From: Aradus depressus
Taxonomy: Eukaryota > Arthropoda > Insecta > Hemiptera > Aradidae
Assembly (NCBI GenBank): GCA_963662175.1
Contig: OY759217.1
Location: 48,522,108-48,586,107 of the forward strand
Length of the DNA stretch: 64,000 nt
Direction: 5' to 3'
Shown: piece after piece, positions 10,707 to 20,772 of the stretch
Layout of the letters: each line of letters opens with the position of its first letter
Numbering within the stretch: position 1 is the first letter of the stretch
The notes under the pieces: generated by a model
Seen by the model: the letters and a program-made list of their open reading frames with translations, nothing else
Databases searched by the model: none
Told to the model about the DNA's origin: nothing
Position numbers and translations under genes: made by a program

Positions 10707-11198
10707 GCTACGGGTAAAGTTAGATTAACGGTTAAACCTAGGATTACCCGGGTAAACCTAGTAGTACCCGCTGCCGCTTGGTTAAAGTCCGAAATATAAT
10801 TGAAATAGTTGACGTTTCGGGCTTTACCCGGGTAAAGTATATGTTAAAGCTAGAACCTGTACTACTTCAAATATAGGGACGACGGGAGGGGCAGATATAT
10901 CGTCCCGCCGGCGGAACGCCGGCAAATACGCCCCCAAATTTTGTAATATTTCAATTTATGTTTGTTCTAGGAATTTATGTACCCAGATGAATGATTATCG
11001 CTGTTAGACAGCTTACAACAATGGAAATTGAGGTGTGTTCGAGCTGATTAATAAGTACCTAATCTTTATAGTGGAACATACGTCCACTAATGGCCTTGTC
11101 ATTATTAGTATACCCAACTTTAGCCAAGCGGCAGCGGGTACTACGCAGTTTACCCGGGTAATCCTAGGTTTAACCGTTAATCTAACTTTACCCGTAAC
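10707..11198. mobile_element. Non-autonomous DNA element with ~90-bp terminal inverted repeats
   Basis: The left end (10707-10798) and right end (about 11113-11198) are reverse complements over ~90 bp: left 'gctacgggtaaagttagatt' against right '...aatctaactttacccgtaac'. Each arm contains the palindrome 'ttacccgggtaa' and repeats of 'acctag'. The 300-bp interior includes a GC-rich patch with 'gccggcggaacgccggc' and has no transposase frame. The flanks are AT repeats, so the target duplication cannot be read. The long arms resemble foldback/MITE elements; superfamily not assigned. Confidence 0.8.
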
Positions 11199-11203
11199 AT
11201 ATA

Positions 11204-11228
11204 CATATATATATATATATATATATAA
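11204..11228. repeat. (TA)n microsatellite
   Basis: Short pure TA run next to the right arm of the inverted-repeat element. Confidence 0.85.
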
Positions 11229-11440
11229 CAGGTTTTCTTAATGCCAACCACTTCTTCACAGATCACTCCCCTTTCCCTATTAATTTTCCACTAATCGACA
11301 CTAAATTTAAAATGATTAATAAGTCACTATGTAAATCATAGGTCGATCGATTTTAGAAGAAGAGCAATAACTTAATCGATTAATTCTCCTGGGGAAGTAC
11401 ATTGCGGGTGATTTACCCTCAACTTTTTTATTATATTTTT
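11229..11440. repeat. Family C fragment followed by family B end
   Basis: 11229-11300 shows the family C arm ('caggttttcttaatgccaac', 'agatcactccccttt'). 11338-11425 is a plus-strand family B end ('cttaatcgattaattctcct', 'ggggaagtacattgcgggtg'). Confidence 0.55.
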
Positions 11441-11597
11441 TCAACTCTAGACATTACATAAATATATATGGTAGATTAAATATATCTTTTTTCAACTCTA
11501 GACATTACATAAATATATATGGTAGATTAAATATATCTTTTTTCAACTCTAGACATTACATAAATATATGGTAGATTAAATATATATTTTTTTTGAA
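11441..11597 (+). repeat. 51-bp tandem repeat, three copies
   Basis: 'tcaactctagacattacata' recurs at 11441, 11492 and 11543, exactly 51 bp apart; the third unit has lost two bases in its 'aaatatatatgg' run. Confidence 0.93.
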
Positions 11598-12423
11598 TAT
11601 TGTACATTTTGATCTTATTACAAATTTCAATAAAAAACCAATTTAGCTGACATTAATGCAGAAGAGCTGGTAAAACAAAGATTAGCCGAAGGAAGGTCGG
11701 TTCTCGTTCCAATTTATAATTTAGGAAGATAGACCAACTGTCGGGGGTTTTGCATAATGTAAGGAGGACTAAGATTAACCTAGTGTGTAAGACAGTAAAT
11801 ATAGGAATATTCTCTAGGTACCAGCTAAAGTACTTATAAATTTGAATTTGTAGAAAATAATTTGAATTTACTGGTGCATTTGGGAGCATGCACTCAAAAG
11901 TTCCATAGATAAATGTTGAAAAAGGGAGGGGGAAAAAGTAGTCGGTGAATCACCACGAATGTACTTCCCCATCACGAATTAATCAATTAAGTTTTTGCCT
12001 TTCCTCTAAAACTAATTGAAGCGGTCATTGTTGAAAGGGGATATGTAACAAAAATAAAAATTTTGGGAAACTCAATAAAACTTCCTAAAGAATTGAGAGG
12101 GGAGTATTTTAATGGTTAAGTGGCACAAATTTTCTGTAACCCTAACTAGACACTTGTTTTTACTTGTTCTACTAAAAAAAAATTAATTGCGAATATTCTG
12201 TTGCAATTTGAAATTTTGCACATATCCCTCTTTAACAATGACTTGAAATATTTTTGGGAAAATCGTTACTAAACTCACTTACTTTTTTTTAGAAAATTTT
12301 ATTTTTTTTATAAATAGTTAAAATATTATACAAAAAAATTTTTTTTTAATTGCGAAGATATTAAAAACTGTAAAATATTAAAAACTGCGTGTATGTAAGT
12401 TTAAAATTTTTCAAAAAAAAAGT
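11598..12423. other. AT-rich sequence with a family B fragment
   Basis: 11940-12010 is a minus-strand family B end ('caccacgaatgtacttcccc'). The rest, including a 78-codon minus-strand frame at 11653-11889, has no recognised family. Confidence 0.4.
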
Positions 12424-12744
12424 TTATTCCGAGTCAGGATTTGACCCGCTTTTGTCATTCAGCTCTTGAATCCTTTGGTTTTCGTTGCTTTGCGATATTG
12501 GCCAACTTAATATTTCCGCATAAAAAGATATTCCTGTGACGTACTTCGACAAAGCCTTAATATCTTTCACCTTTTTATGATTGATCGGCACTTTTCCTGC
12601 TGGATATGCAGCTCTGCTGGGCAATGTCGGTATTGCTCTACTGCTTCCAGTCAAGTTGAAAGTGTGGCTAACCAATCCATTGACAAACTCCTTAACAACC
12701 AGTTTTCCTAGCAGGCCGTGGTTGTATTGAAACTCTCGGTACAT
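12424..12744 (-). CDS. 106-residue protein fragment, possibly transposon-derived
   Basis: An ATG-initiated minus-strand frame ends in TAA, with an in-frame stop shortly upstream. Composition is normal for a protein and unlike the AT-rich surroundings. The middle (TFNLTGSSRAIPTLPSRAAY, then VPINHKKVKDIKALSKYV, then FYAEILSWP) loosely recalls C-termini of uncharacterised transposon-encoded arthropod proteins that read 'PVPI...K..DL..LLKFIP....FY..L'. That resemblance is from memory and weak. No catalytic motif is visible. It could also be a terminal exon of a host gene, though no convincing splice acceptor was found upstream. Confidence 0.35.
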   Translation of the reverse strand: MYREFQYNHGLLGKLVVKEFVNGLVSHTFNLTGSSRAIPTLPSRAAYPAGKVPINHKKVKDIKALSKYVTGISFYAEILSWPISQSNENQRIQELNDKSGSNPDSE

Positions 12745-13404
12745 TGATATCTGTTATTTTAATCTGTTATTTTCTATGTTATTTATTTTATGTCCATTTA
12801 TACCTACTAGCATAGCATGTGATATGCTGAACTAGTAAAATAAAATTTAAAAAAAATAAATAAAAAATATTAAAAAAAAAAGTTACAGTGATAGTCATGG
12901 TTGAAAAGGGACATGTGCGTCACATACCTCCTTTCAACAGTGACTCAGATATTCTCAGCTCCACCACAACCAGAGAGCGCACTGCACATGTCTCATTTCA
13001 ACACAGAAGATGTGTTTAGTCCTCAAGATTATGAAAATATAAAAAAGTCGTTTTGACATTTGATGTCACATATCCCCTTTTAACAATGACCGCTTCAATT
13101 GACCTTTTGGCTAAAAATTTAGTTGACTTACAGAGAGTTGTGAGTTCTCATACTAAATTTCGTGTCGATACACTCATTACATCGGAAGTTATTAGAGTTT
13201 TTGTGTTTAGCCCCCTCCCTAATCATCCCTTCCTTTCAGCCGATTTAGCTGAAAACCAATAGGTATCGAACTTATGGGGTTCTGAATACACGCACTCATT
13301 ACGTCGACAGTTATTCTGGTTTTCAACCGCGAATGACATTGAAAAAAATACTCAAAAAACAAGACATGACTTCAACAGTACGAAAACATCTCTTTAAAAT
13401 TGGC
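12745..13404 (-). repeat. AT-rich spacer and family B copy
   Basis: 13060-13330 carries family B blocks in minus orientation ('ctaaatttcgtgtcgataca', 'cagccgatttagctgaaaac'). The part before is AT-rich, with direct repeats of 'cacatatccc(c/t)tttaacaatgac'-like text near 12230, 12930 and 13070. Confidence 0.5.
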
Positions 13405-13680
13405 AGTTCTTACGGTGTTGGTTAATTCCGGCATTTCTTCCAGAGGTTTCTTATTATTATTTTTTTTTCCCAACAATATTTCGGGACACTTACACGTCCC
13501 TTCTTCCGATCACTATGAACTGAAAACCAATAGTGACCGGAAGAAGGGACCTGTAAGTGTACCGAAATATTGTCGGAAAAAAAAAATAATAATAAAAAAA
13601 AGAAACCTCTGGAAGAAATGCCGGAATTAACCAACAGTAGAACATCCCAGAAAAGTTTAAGAAACACATAGTTCTTCCAG
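13405..13680. mobile_element. Snapback element P1 with hammerhead-like cores
   Basis: Two inverted arms (13417-13515 and 13531-13635) around a 15-nt loop. Each arm carries a hammerhead-like block: minus strand CGGAAGA (13502-13508), stem II GGGAC/GTCCC, then GAAA (13479-13482); plus strand CGGAAGA at 13538-13544 and GAAA at 13564-13567. The expected U of CUGAAGA is G here. A leader lies on the right (13636-13669: 'cagtagaacatcccagaaaa' ...). 'agttcttac' at 13405 and 'agttcttcc' at 13670 may be the target duplication. A related element lies at 31.95-32.43 kb. Confidence 0.7.
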
Positions 13681-14748
13681 AGGCGTACACATCCATAGGC
13701 GTAGAAAGATCATTTTTGTTGTGGGGGCCACGACTTAACAAATACTAAATGGAAGTTCAACCAGTTTACAATCCAATTTTTCCCCTTTTTCAGGCTCCAT
13801 GGGGTTTTTCTATGTCCCTCCTGGGCAGTCTTAAGTCTTAAAAATATGGAACACATTAAAAATAAAAATGTCTTCCCAAAATGAAATCTTAATAATAACA
13901 GAAACATTTTTTTAGTATATGCTGTATTTTAATTCAGCAAGTACTATTTCAAAAATTTTCTATATTCTAAAATCTAAGTATTTTAAATGTTATTCCTGAA
14001 TGAATAGGCAGATGCAAAATTTGAAGTTAGGGGTAGGGGGAAATATGTTCAACCATTTCCCGGCGATGAAGTCACAAAAAGACACAAAACGTTTTCAAAA
14101 ACAATGTACATGGGATGTACATATATGGGAAAGTGTAAAGTTTTACTGCGAGATACAAAACACAACACATGAGAGCCACACAGGTAGGAATAAATATGTT
14201 GTGGAAAAATAAGGTTGGGATTTAGAAAGTGAATTATGGGCTAGGCTGGCAGGAGGCAGAGAAATACTGAGGGCAGGAGGGTCCGTCTTTCACTGGTAAA
14301 ACATTTTTTTTATAACCAAATAACTCGTACTGTTCGTGAAGGAATTCCATATTTTGTAAAGCTACAGTTTCCAGTCGTACTTCTCAATTTAGTACGAAAA
14401 TTACAGAATCTTTGAAACAAGCGGGATCCAAGCTGGAAAAGTGAACTAGTATAGGCTAGCTGTATAGCTCATAGGTAAAATGAAGGTACATTCAATTTCA
14501 CTTTATACTTCCCCAGCTATATGAAATTATCTAATGTGTCATAAATTCGATGTTGTGTTTTCATCAAAATTTCAACTTTTATGACACTATCCCTGATCTG
14601 ATATAAAAAAATCGGTGAATCTCTGGCAAGGGGGAGGGGAGGGGGAGAGATCGTGATCTGTAACCGTGTTTGGTATCAAGCCCTGTAATGAGCACGACAC
14701 ATACTCTTTTCTTGAATTTTGTCATTTTCCATAAAGACTACCAGTTAT
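13681..14748. other. No gene recognised; family C end near 14640
   Basis: 14640-14690 has 'gggagagatcgtgatctgta' and 'ggtatcaagccctgtaatg', a diverged family C arm. 14505-14560 resembles the left end of family B ('tacttccccagctatatg'). Confidence 0.4.
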
Positions 14749-15094
14749 AGGTTAGGTTAGGTTTTATGACTCATGCCCAGGCTTTAACTACGAGGTCATA
14801 TCGCCTTACTACCAGAGCGCTCTTTCGTCACTCTGGTGGACATGAGCCCGACTCTATTTTGGGAGTCCTAAATTTTGCTCACCCTAAATTTTTATTCACC
14901 TAGGGTAGGGGTCTTTAACGAGTACCTGACATCATACAGGCTCGGGACCATCGCTTAACGTCCCATCCGAAGGACGGCGTGCTTAAGTTTATTTGACCTC
15001 CCAGATAAAATAAACTAAGGGCCTCGGTCGGGTTACGAACCCACGTTCTTGAGCTCAGAAGTCAAGCACGCATACCAGTGAGCTACCGGCGCCC
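14749..15094 (-). mobile_element. Full-length SINE-A, minus strand, CCTAA tail
   Basis: Runs from the reversed tail 'ggttaggttaggttttatga' to the reversed head 'gagctaccggcgcccg'. Box B appears as 'gggttacgaaccc'. The length is 346 bp, the same as the reference copy, and it is well preserved throughout. Confidence 0.9.
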
Positions 15095-15097
15095 GTA

Positions 15098-15192
15098 AAG
15101 ATGGCATGCTTTCTCAAGGGCCTCGGCCAGGTTTAGAACCCGCGATCAGCTGAGTAGGTTAGCACGCTATCTTTGTGCTAACGGCTCCCTCA
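15098..15192 (-). mobile_element. Second SINE-A head fragment, minus strand
   Basis: Carries 'gggcctcggccaggtttaga' and 'agcacgctatctttgtgcta'; an older, more diverged head piece directly after the full copy in the same orientation. Confidence 0.65.
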
Positions 15193-15199
15193 GTAAGTA

Positions 15200-15644
15200 A
15201 TGCTTAATTTGTAAAGCTTAGTAACAAATTGTAAAATATCTTTTTAATATACCTAAGTATTTTTTTAAAGATAACAAATAAAGAAAAAGAAACTACAAAC
15301 TGGTTGGTATAAAAAAGTCCTGTTAAAGCCACAACATTTTTTTTTTTTTGCACAAAAACGAAAACATTTCTAGTCGTGAACTTCCATCATGATTCCTTCA
15401 TTATGTAATCATAATTTTGGTTATGGCGGAACGAAAAAATGACAGGCGACTACAAATGACAGGCGAGTGTTGGTGACGTCATCTGACCTATATCAATTCT
15501 AGCGCTCTCATTATAGGCCACCCGACTGCTAGATAGTTTGTCATGGAGCTCGGAGCCCTCCGTAATAAAAGATAATGTTAATTCGTTGCTACGCGGTAAA
15601 ATTTAAACATTCTTTGACATATTTCCTACGGAGATTTGGTTTAA
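15200..15644. repeat. Family C end leading into family D
   Basis: 15297-15330 reads 'actggttggtataaaaaagt' then 'cctgttaaagcc', the family C end. The following AT-rich stretch with 'cgttgctacgcggtaaaatt' matches family D near 34.3 kb. Confidence 0.5.
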
Positions 15645-16160
15645 ACTTTTTTTTTTTAGTTTTCATTTAACGTCGCATAGACTTCAGGATCATTAGCGAC
15701 GACTATTGAGTCTACATGTCCTAGTAGAGGTTTCCGTCTTTAAGGAACTGGATGAGTCCGTTGTATCCGTCGTTGGGTGTTTTGTATGTGTTTTTTAGTG
15801 TGGTGTAGTTTGTGCAGTCGGTATATGTTGTACTGTGAGCTCTGTGTAGTCTCTTGGTTGCAGGATCATGTCGGCTGTTCAAGTCCAAGAAGTAGGTAGG
15901 TATGTGTCAGTTTCGTATGTCCAAGTCTTAGTCTTGTGATGATCACCGTGTCTCGTCTGTTCATGGTGCTTGCAGGTTTCCATGGCTTGTTTTCTTCTTT
16001 TATTCTTCGGAGTTTGTTGTCTTTCATCATTGTTCCAGTGTTGTTCAATTTTCCTTCTGAAGTTGGTCGAAAGGTCTTCTGCTGTGTTAACTGTTTGTTG
16101 AGGCAATAAGGGGGAGAGTGCTTCTTCGTTCCCAGGTATGCCAACATGGACGGGATCCAA
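15645..16160 (-). pseudogene. LINE (RNase H-bearing, I/Jockey-like) 3' end
   Basis: Read on the minus strand, this begins in an RNase H domain (PVHVGIPGNEEA, the catalytic 'HVGIPGNE.AD' motif with the final AD lost), passes TRLRLGHTKLTHTYLLLG in another frame, then a C-terminal zinc-knuckle-like part with TVQHILTDCTNYTTLKNTY. A 3' UTR follows that ends in 'gacgttaaatgaaaac' and an A run (T run on plus at about 15647-15656). At least two frameshifts are needed to read through, so it is dead. The 3' UTR is shared with copies at 42.6 and 59.4 kb. Confidence 0.8.
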
Positions 16161-16745
16161 ATTAGTTTTAATTTTTTTTATTTTTTTTAATTAATTAGTT
16201 TGCATAGTTTGAGGCGCAATATTTTTTTCATATTGATCCTATCTCAAATCTGAAGGCTTAATACCATTGAGAATTTAATAAGGAACATTTTTGGTGAGAA
16301 CCAATTTTTCGATAGAATTAACTGTTTTTGAATAAGTCAACGAAACGTCTGAAAATATGTTTTTCAAATCTACATTTCAAGACGGTTTTCGGCATCTATA
16401 ACCGAGACCAGTGAAAAATCGTAGTATTAATTGAAAAGTGTTTTAAATAGGTCATAAACATATCTTGTAAAATGTACTTAGGCCTCAGAGTAAAATAGTT
16501 TCAATTATAGTCCGATTTCGGCTCAAATCTAAAGAGATCTAAGTTAGCACATTCGGCGGTAGAGCGCTCACAACTTTCCAATCATGGACACACGCACACA
16601 GACAGACATCATCGCGAACATGGTCAATACATGTTCAGAGGACCTTGAAACATGAAAATCCGTTGAAACCTCGATCTCGGATTTTTGCACGATTACAATA
16701 CTTTCTTATACTATACGTATAAAGAATGTAAAAAAGCTAACGATT
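16161..16745. repeat. Family D copy
   Basis: Good-length copy. Blocks in order: 'cctatctcaaatctgaaggc', 'ataaggaacatttttggtga', 'caacgaaacgtctgaaaata', 'aagttagcacattcgg', 'agagcgctcacaactttcca', 'acgcacacagacagacatca', 'gcacgattacaatactttct'. The end near 16700 matches the target of the SINE at 62.98 kb. Confidence 0.7.
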
Positions 16746-17127
16746 AGATTTTGGATTTGTAGCCGTGTTCTGCTCACTGTCCTACTGGAGTCTCAGCTGT
16801 GTCTATTGTCCGTTGATCTGCCGGGCTGAGACAATGCGAGAGAGACAGAGTCACAGATCTGAAGACATTGTGCGACTGGACAAATACACACTGTAATTAA
16901 TCTCCTCCAAGTGAAGTCTCCCCGAGGAGTGAACCCCATATAATCCTATACCACGTCTAGTCACTACGCTACACCCCTACCCCCCTGCTTCCATTAGCAT
17001 CCAATTTCACTCCATTCTATCACTAGAACGCATTATCCAGGGCATAATTAATCTTCAAGATATATTTGCCATAGGAAAAAAGTTGAAAAATCACTGGCAA
17101 TGTACTTCCCCAGAACGAATTCATAAC
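16746..17127. other. Unique-looking stretch, then a family B scrap
   Basis: 16760-17060 shows no shared repeat and no gene. 17088-17122 is a short family B end ('cactggcaatgtacttcccc'). Confidence 0.4.
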
Positions 17128-17739
17128 TACAGTGTAAACTCTATATAGCGACACTTAAGGGACTGCGCATTTTATAGCGTTATTGAGAGTTGTCGTTAAA
17201 TGAAGAGGAGAAAAATCAATACATATTACATTACATTTAATAGTATTACTAGTATTTACTAATAAAGTATAAAATTTACAAATAACAACGCTTATTGCGT
17301 ATAGTCTGTTATCTTCGTCTGACGTTTTTTGTTGCTCCAGTATTTTAATTGTATTTTCTTATGTATTTTATTCATGTCTTGCGATACTGTGGGATCAACT
17401 TGCCGTGCAAGGTAATCACAACAAACAAAAGAACGAATTTCTTAGAATCTTCGGTACGTATGATGCCGACAGTCGAGGTAATACGTGCTAATCAATAAAT
17501 CAACAAAATAACAAACAAAATAACGTACACAGCTGCAGTTGTTATTAATTTCGGCAACTTGGAAGTACTGTTTATTACTAAGTAATGACGTATTGTTGTC
17601 GTTATTTAGAGTGGGTGTGATGCTACATAGAGTGTATCATTGTATGGACAACAAGGTAAACCAACCAGATTCAAGTAATTTCGATGTTTTACGGAGTTTG
17701 TCGTTAAATCGAGTGACGTTAAATGTAGTTTACACTGTA
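17128..17739. mobile_element. Pogo/Tigger-type element with transposase C-terminus relic (copy 1)
   Basis: Ends are 'CAGTGTAAACTCTATATAGC' (from 17130) and its near reverse complement ending 'gtttacactg' (17737), flanked by TA, the usual Tc1/mariner-superfamily target. On the minus strand a stop-terminated frame (about 17300-17445) ends ...YWSNKKRQTKITDYTQ. QTKITDY resembles the PCNA-binding motif found at the C-terminus of pogo transposase. The catalytic DDE part is gone, so it is non-autonomous. A shorter, closely similar copy lies at 30228-30776. Confidence 0.75.
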
Positions 17740-17929
17740 TTTTGAATTTACTACATTTTTTAGAATATATATGAACATTTATTCTTTTTTTTAATTAATT
17801 TATTTATTTATTTTTTATTTAAAACGTATTCCCTGTAATAAAGGAAAAATTAACGTCGACAGTCACTTGGACTATCGTAGCCCTATCGATAGTCATGAAC
17901 TATCGTTATATCGCCCATCCCTACCAACC
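17740..17929. other. AT-rich spacer with 'ctatcgatag' cluster
   Basis: 17868-17915 has several versions of 'gactatcg' and 'ctatcgatagtcatgaacta'. No gene. Confidence 0.4.
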
Positions 17930-18185
17930 GCTTTTGTAATGATCTCTCTCCCTCCCCATCTCTCCTCTCACATTCATTTCATTACTGGGTATAAGAAAGA
18001 CACTCTCAGAATCAGGCTGTACAATGATACAAAGAAAACTGGTGACGCCAGCACATTACTTTCATGAACCCAGTAATGCCGGCATTAAATGAATTAGAAA
18101 GGAGAGAGTGGGAGGGAGAGTGACATGAAAGAAAGTGGTTGGTATAAAAAAAAAGTCCTCTTATGGCCATATCACATATATATTG
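17930..18185. mobile_element. Family C foldback MITE
   Basis: The left arm ('ctctctccctccccatctct' ... 'catttcattactggg') and right arm ('ccagtaatgccggcattaaa' ... 'gggagggagagtgac') are reverse complements. The outer end is 'gtggttggtataaaa' ... 'gtcctcttatggccat'. The centre includes 'gaatcaggctgtacaatgat'. No protein. Confidence 0.75.
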
Positions 18186-18425
18186 TCTGACTTCTCAAGT
18201 TATACAACGTATAGAGGAAGTTATGTAATCGGTGAAAAAATGAAAATTTTATATGTGAATTCAGAACCTTCTAAGGACGACACCTACTAATATTTAGCCA
18301 AATCGACCAAAGGAGAGGGGGGTTAGGGGGGAGGCTTAACGCAAAAACTCTAATAACTACCGTTGTAATGAATGTATTGACACGAAATTTCTTATCGAAA
18401 TTCAGAGTCTTATATGGGCGACACC
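18186..18425 (+). repeat. Family B copy, left half
   Basis: Begins with the left-end block 'gaggaagttatgtaatcggt', then 'gaattcagaaccttctaagg', 'atatttagccaaatcgacca' and 'aatgaatgtattgacacgaa'. Confidence 0.7.
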
Positions 18426-18590
18426 CAAAGGCGCAGCAAAAAACCAAGATTACGACAATTGTGCTTTACTTGAATGTACATGTACAAAACAAGTCATATT
18501 ACATTTATTTAAATATACATGAGTTCGATCATTTCATTTCCTCGTTCAAAATCGTCATTTATGTTATACTTCATACACTCTTGAAGCTGG

Positions 18591-18737
18591 CTTTACATGC
18601 GCAGGAAAAATGCAAAGCGCAGCAGCGGCAAATGCACGCTATTGGATGTGAGTCATTTAATTCTAAAAGCACAGAAACCACAGCGTGCATTTGCTGCTTC
18701 TGCGCTTTGCATTTTTGCTGCTCAAGTAAAGCTTAAG
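18591..18737. mobile_element. 147-bp palindromic MITE
   Basis: The left arm (18591-18641: 'gctttacatgcgcaggaaaa' onward) and right arm (18680-18737) are reverse complements over ~50 bp, sharing 'aaatgcaaagcgcag' and 'gcaaatgcacgct'. The spacer is ~38 bp. No coding capacity and no second copy in the window. Confidence 0.75.
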
Positions 18738-18899
18738 TATTACAGTCAGTGGTTACCTCAGGGGTCCTTCTAGGGGTCCGAATCTCCCAAAATGTCTGGA
18801 GCGCTAACCACGGAAACTGTGGACTGTGTCCCCGGGAGTCTATACACCCCCCCCCTCCCCCCACACCCTGGTCAATATTCTGACTACGCCCCTGGCCCT

Positions 18900-19265
18900 A
18901 GTTTTCATCGGAGTCAATCGAATAGAAGGTTGGGATCAGAGGAGGCTCAACTCAAAAATGTTAATAACTGCCGTTGAAATAAATTAATCGATGTGAAATT
19001 TTATATTTAAATTCAAAACTTCATAAGGATAGCAGGTATTAACGTTCCGTGAAATCGGTCCAAGGGAAGGTGGGCTCGACTCAACCGTAATGACTACCAA
19101 TGTAGTATGGATGTATCGACATAACATTTAGTATAGGTATTCCACAATGTAAGTCAAATATTGAGTATTAGCTCAAATGGTCGATTGGCTTTGGAGGGAG
19201 AGCGAAAACTTAATTGGTTAATTCTTGCTGGGAAAGTACATAGCTGATGATTCATCGATCAACTT
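18900..19265 (+). repeat. Family B copy
   Basis: Blocks: 'ataactgccgttgaaataaa', 'tcaaaacttcataaggatag', 'agtcaaatattgagtattag', 'gcgaaaacttaattggttaa', and the end 'gggaaagtacatagctgatg'. Confidence 0.7.
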
Positions 19266-19539
19266 ATTTTTGTTTTTTAGACAATTTTGTTTTTATTCTA
19301 ATAGGTTAGAAGTGTTGTTTGAGCCCCTCGACATGGGGTGGGAGAGCTGAAACAGGCCAACAAAGAGGGCTTTAATGGGTTTCCTTTTTACCAAATTTCC
19401 GCTCTGAGGGCAGACCAGCCATTTTCCACCCTCATCACACGTCCTTACTCTATTGGTTTACTTTTAAAATTACCCAGATTGTCTCAGCCTCTTGAACCAT
19501 TAAAAAACCGTCGTCAGTGAACCACCGGCAAATTATATA

Positions 19540-20035
19540 TATATATGTATGGTGGGCTGGTGTATTACACCTAGGGACCTAAGCACTCAGTGCTTTTATC
19601 CCTTCCCTGGAAGCGCTTGGCTTCCCCCTTATTATATTAACTATATGCCTATATTTATACTATACTTATACTACCTGACCCAAGTCCTTCATGGAGTGCT
19701 CAGTCTCCCAGTTTCCTTAATGAACCTAAGAATGCTCTCATAGTCCAATCTTCTAAAGTCTTCCTCTGCGATTGCATCTCTACCAAAGATGTGGAATCTT
19801 ATTCGCACATATCCCGAGCAGATACCCAGGAAGTGTGCCGCCGTTTCATATTCTTCCCCACATCTATCGCAGGTAGGACTGTCCCTGACTCCCACAGTGT
19901 GTAGATGTCTATTGAACGGACCATGTCCTGTGAGAACTTCAGTCAGTTGCCTGAGCTCGTTCCTTTTGAGGTTCAGGATCTCGTCTTTCAGAACCCTGGA
20001 CTCCCCTCCCAGGAACATCTTCGACTGCCTGCATG
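19540..20035 (-). pseudogene. LINE C-terminal zinc-knuckle region, minus strand
   Basis: Encodes the tail of a non-LTR retrotransposon polyprotein: VLTGHGPFNRHLHTVGV, then DSPTCDRCGEEYETAAHFLG with C, C, H, C in the CxxC...H...C arrangement usual after the RT/RNase H region. It ends RRLDYESILRFIKETGRLSTP before a stop near 19689. Downstream (19540-19688, minus) is a likely 3' UTR ('gggaagggataaaagcactg'). The same family recurs on the plus strand at 57.36 kb. RT and endonuclease are absent, so it is a 5'-truncated copy. Confidence 0.78.
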
Positions 20036-20040
20036 TGGTC

Positions 20041-20725
20041 TAACCACCGGCAATGTAACCCAGAACGAATTATTAAATTTACTCCCCCCCCCCCCCCCCC
20101 CCAAAAAAAAAAAACCAGTCGCTAATATTCAACAGTTGACTTACTATGGGCTCCTAAATCCTCACACTAAATTTCATGTCGATTCATTCATTACATCGGC
20201 AGTTATTTGAGTTTTTGAATTGAGCCCCCTCCCCTGAACCCCCTTCTCTTCAGCCGATATCGCTGAAATTTGACAGATTTTGTCCTCTTAGGGTTTGGAC
20301 TTTAAATATAAAATTTCATTTCGATACATTCATAAAATCGGCAGTTATCGGGGTTTTTGAGTTGAACCCCCTCTGACTTCCTTCTCCCTTTCTGCCGATT
20401 CTGCTGAAAATTAAAAATAGCCGTCCTTATATACCCCCCTTCCTTTCGGTCGATTTGGCTAAGGTGTTGTCCTTAGAGGGTTCTGAATACACAGATACAA
20501 TCTATTTTAAACCCCTCCTCTTTTTGTAAATTTATCTGAAAATTGATAAGTGTTGTCCTTATGGGGTTTTGGTCCCACATATAAAATTTTCTTACAACTA
20601 TTGGTTTTTTTTTTAAGCACTCCCCTTTTTGGCCGATTTGGCTGATAATCATTTGTGAGATTCTGAATATACATACATTCGTGTCGATATATTCGTTTTA
20701 TCGGGAGTTATCGTGTTCGTGAAAA
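20041..20725 (-). repeat. Family B copy, longest, with internal ~145-bp periodicity
   Basis: Starts at the end motif 'accaccggcaatgtaaccca', followed by a C tract and A tract. The module 'aaatttcatgtcgattcatt' ... 'ttgagccccctcccctgaac' ... 'cagccgatatcgctgaaatt' is then repeated with ~145-bp spacing (first at 20163, again at 20307, more diverged later). It ends near 'cgttttatcgggagttatcg'. Non-coding. Confidence 0.75.
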
Positions 20726-20772
20726 TTGAACATCGAATTTCTGACCTATAAGTTGCCATATACTTCCGATAG

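Noticed and set aside
13422..13741. Frames over the P1 element
   Set aside because: They read through inverted arms of a snapback element, giving mirror-image frames on both strands.
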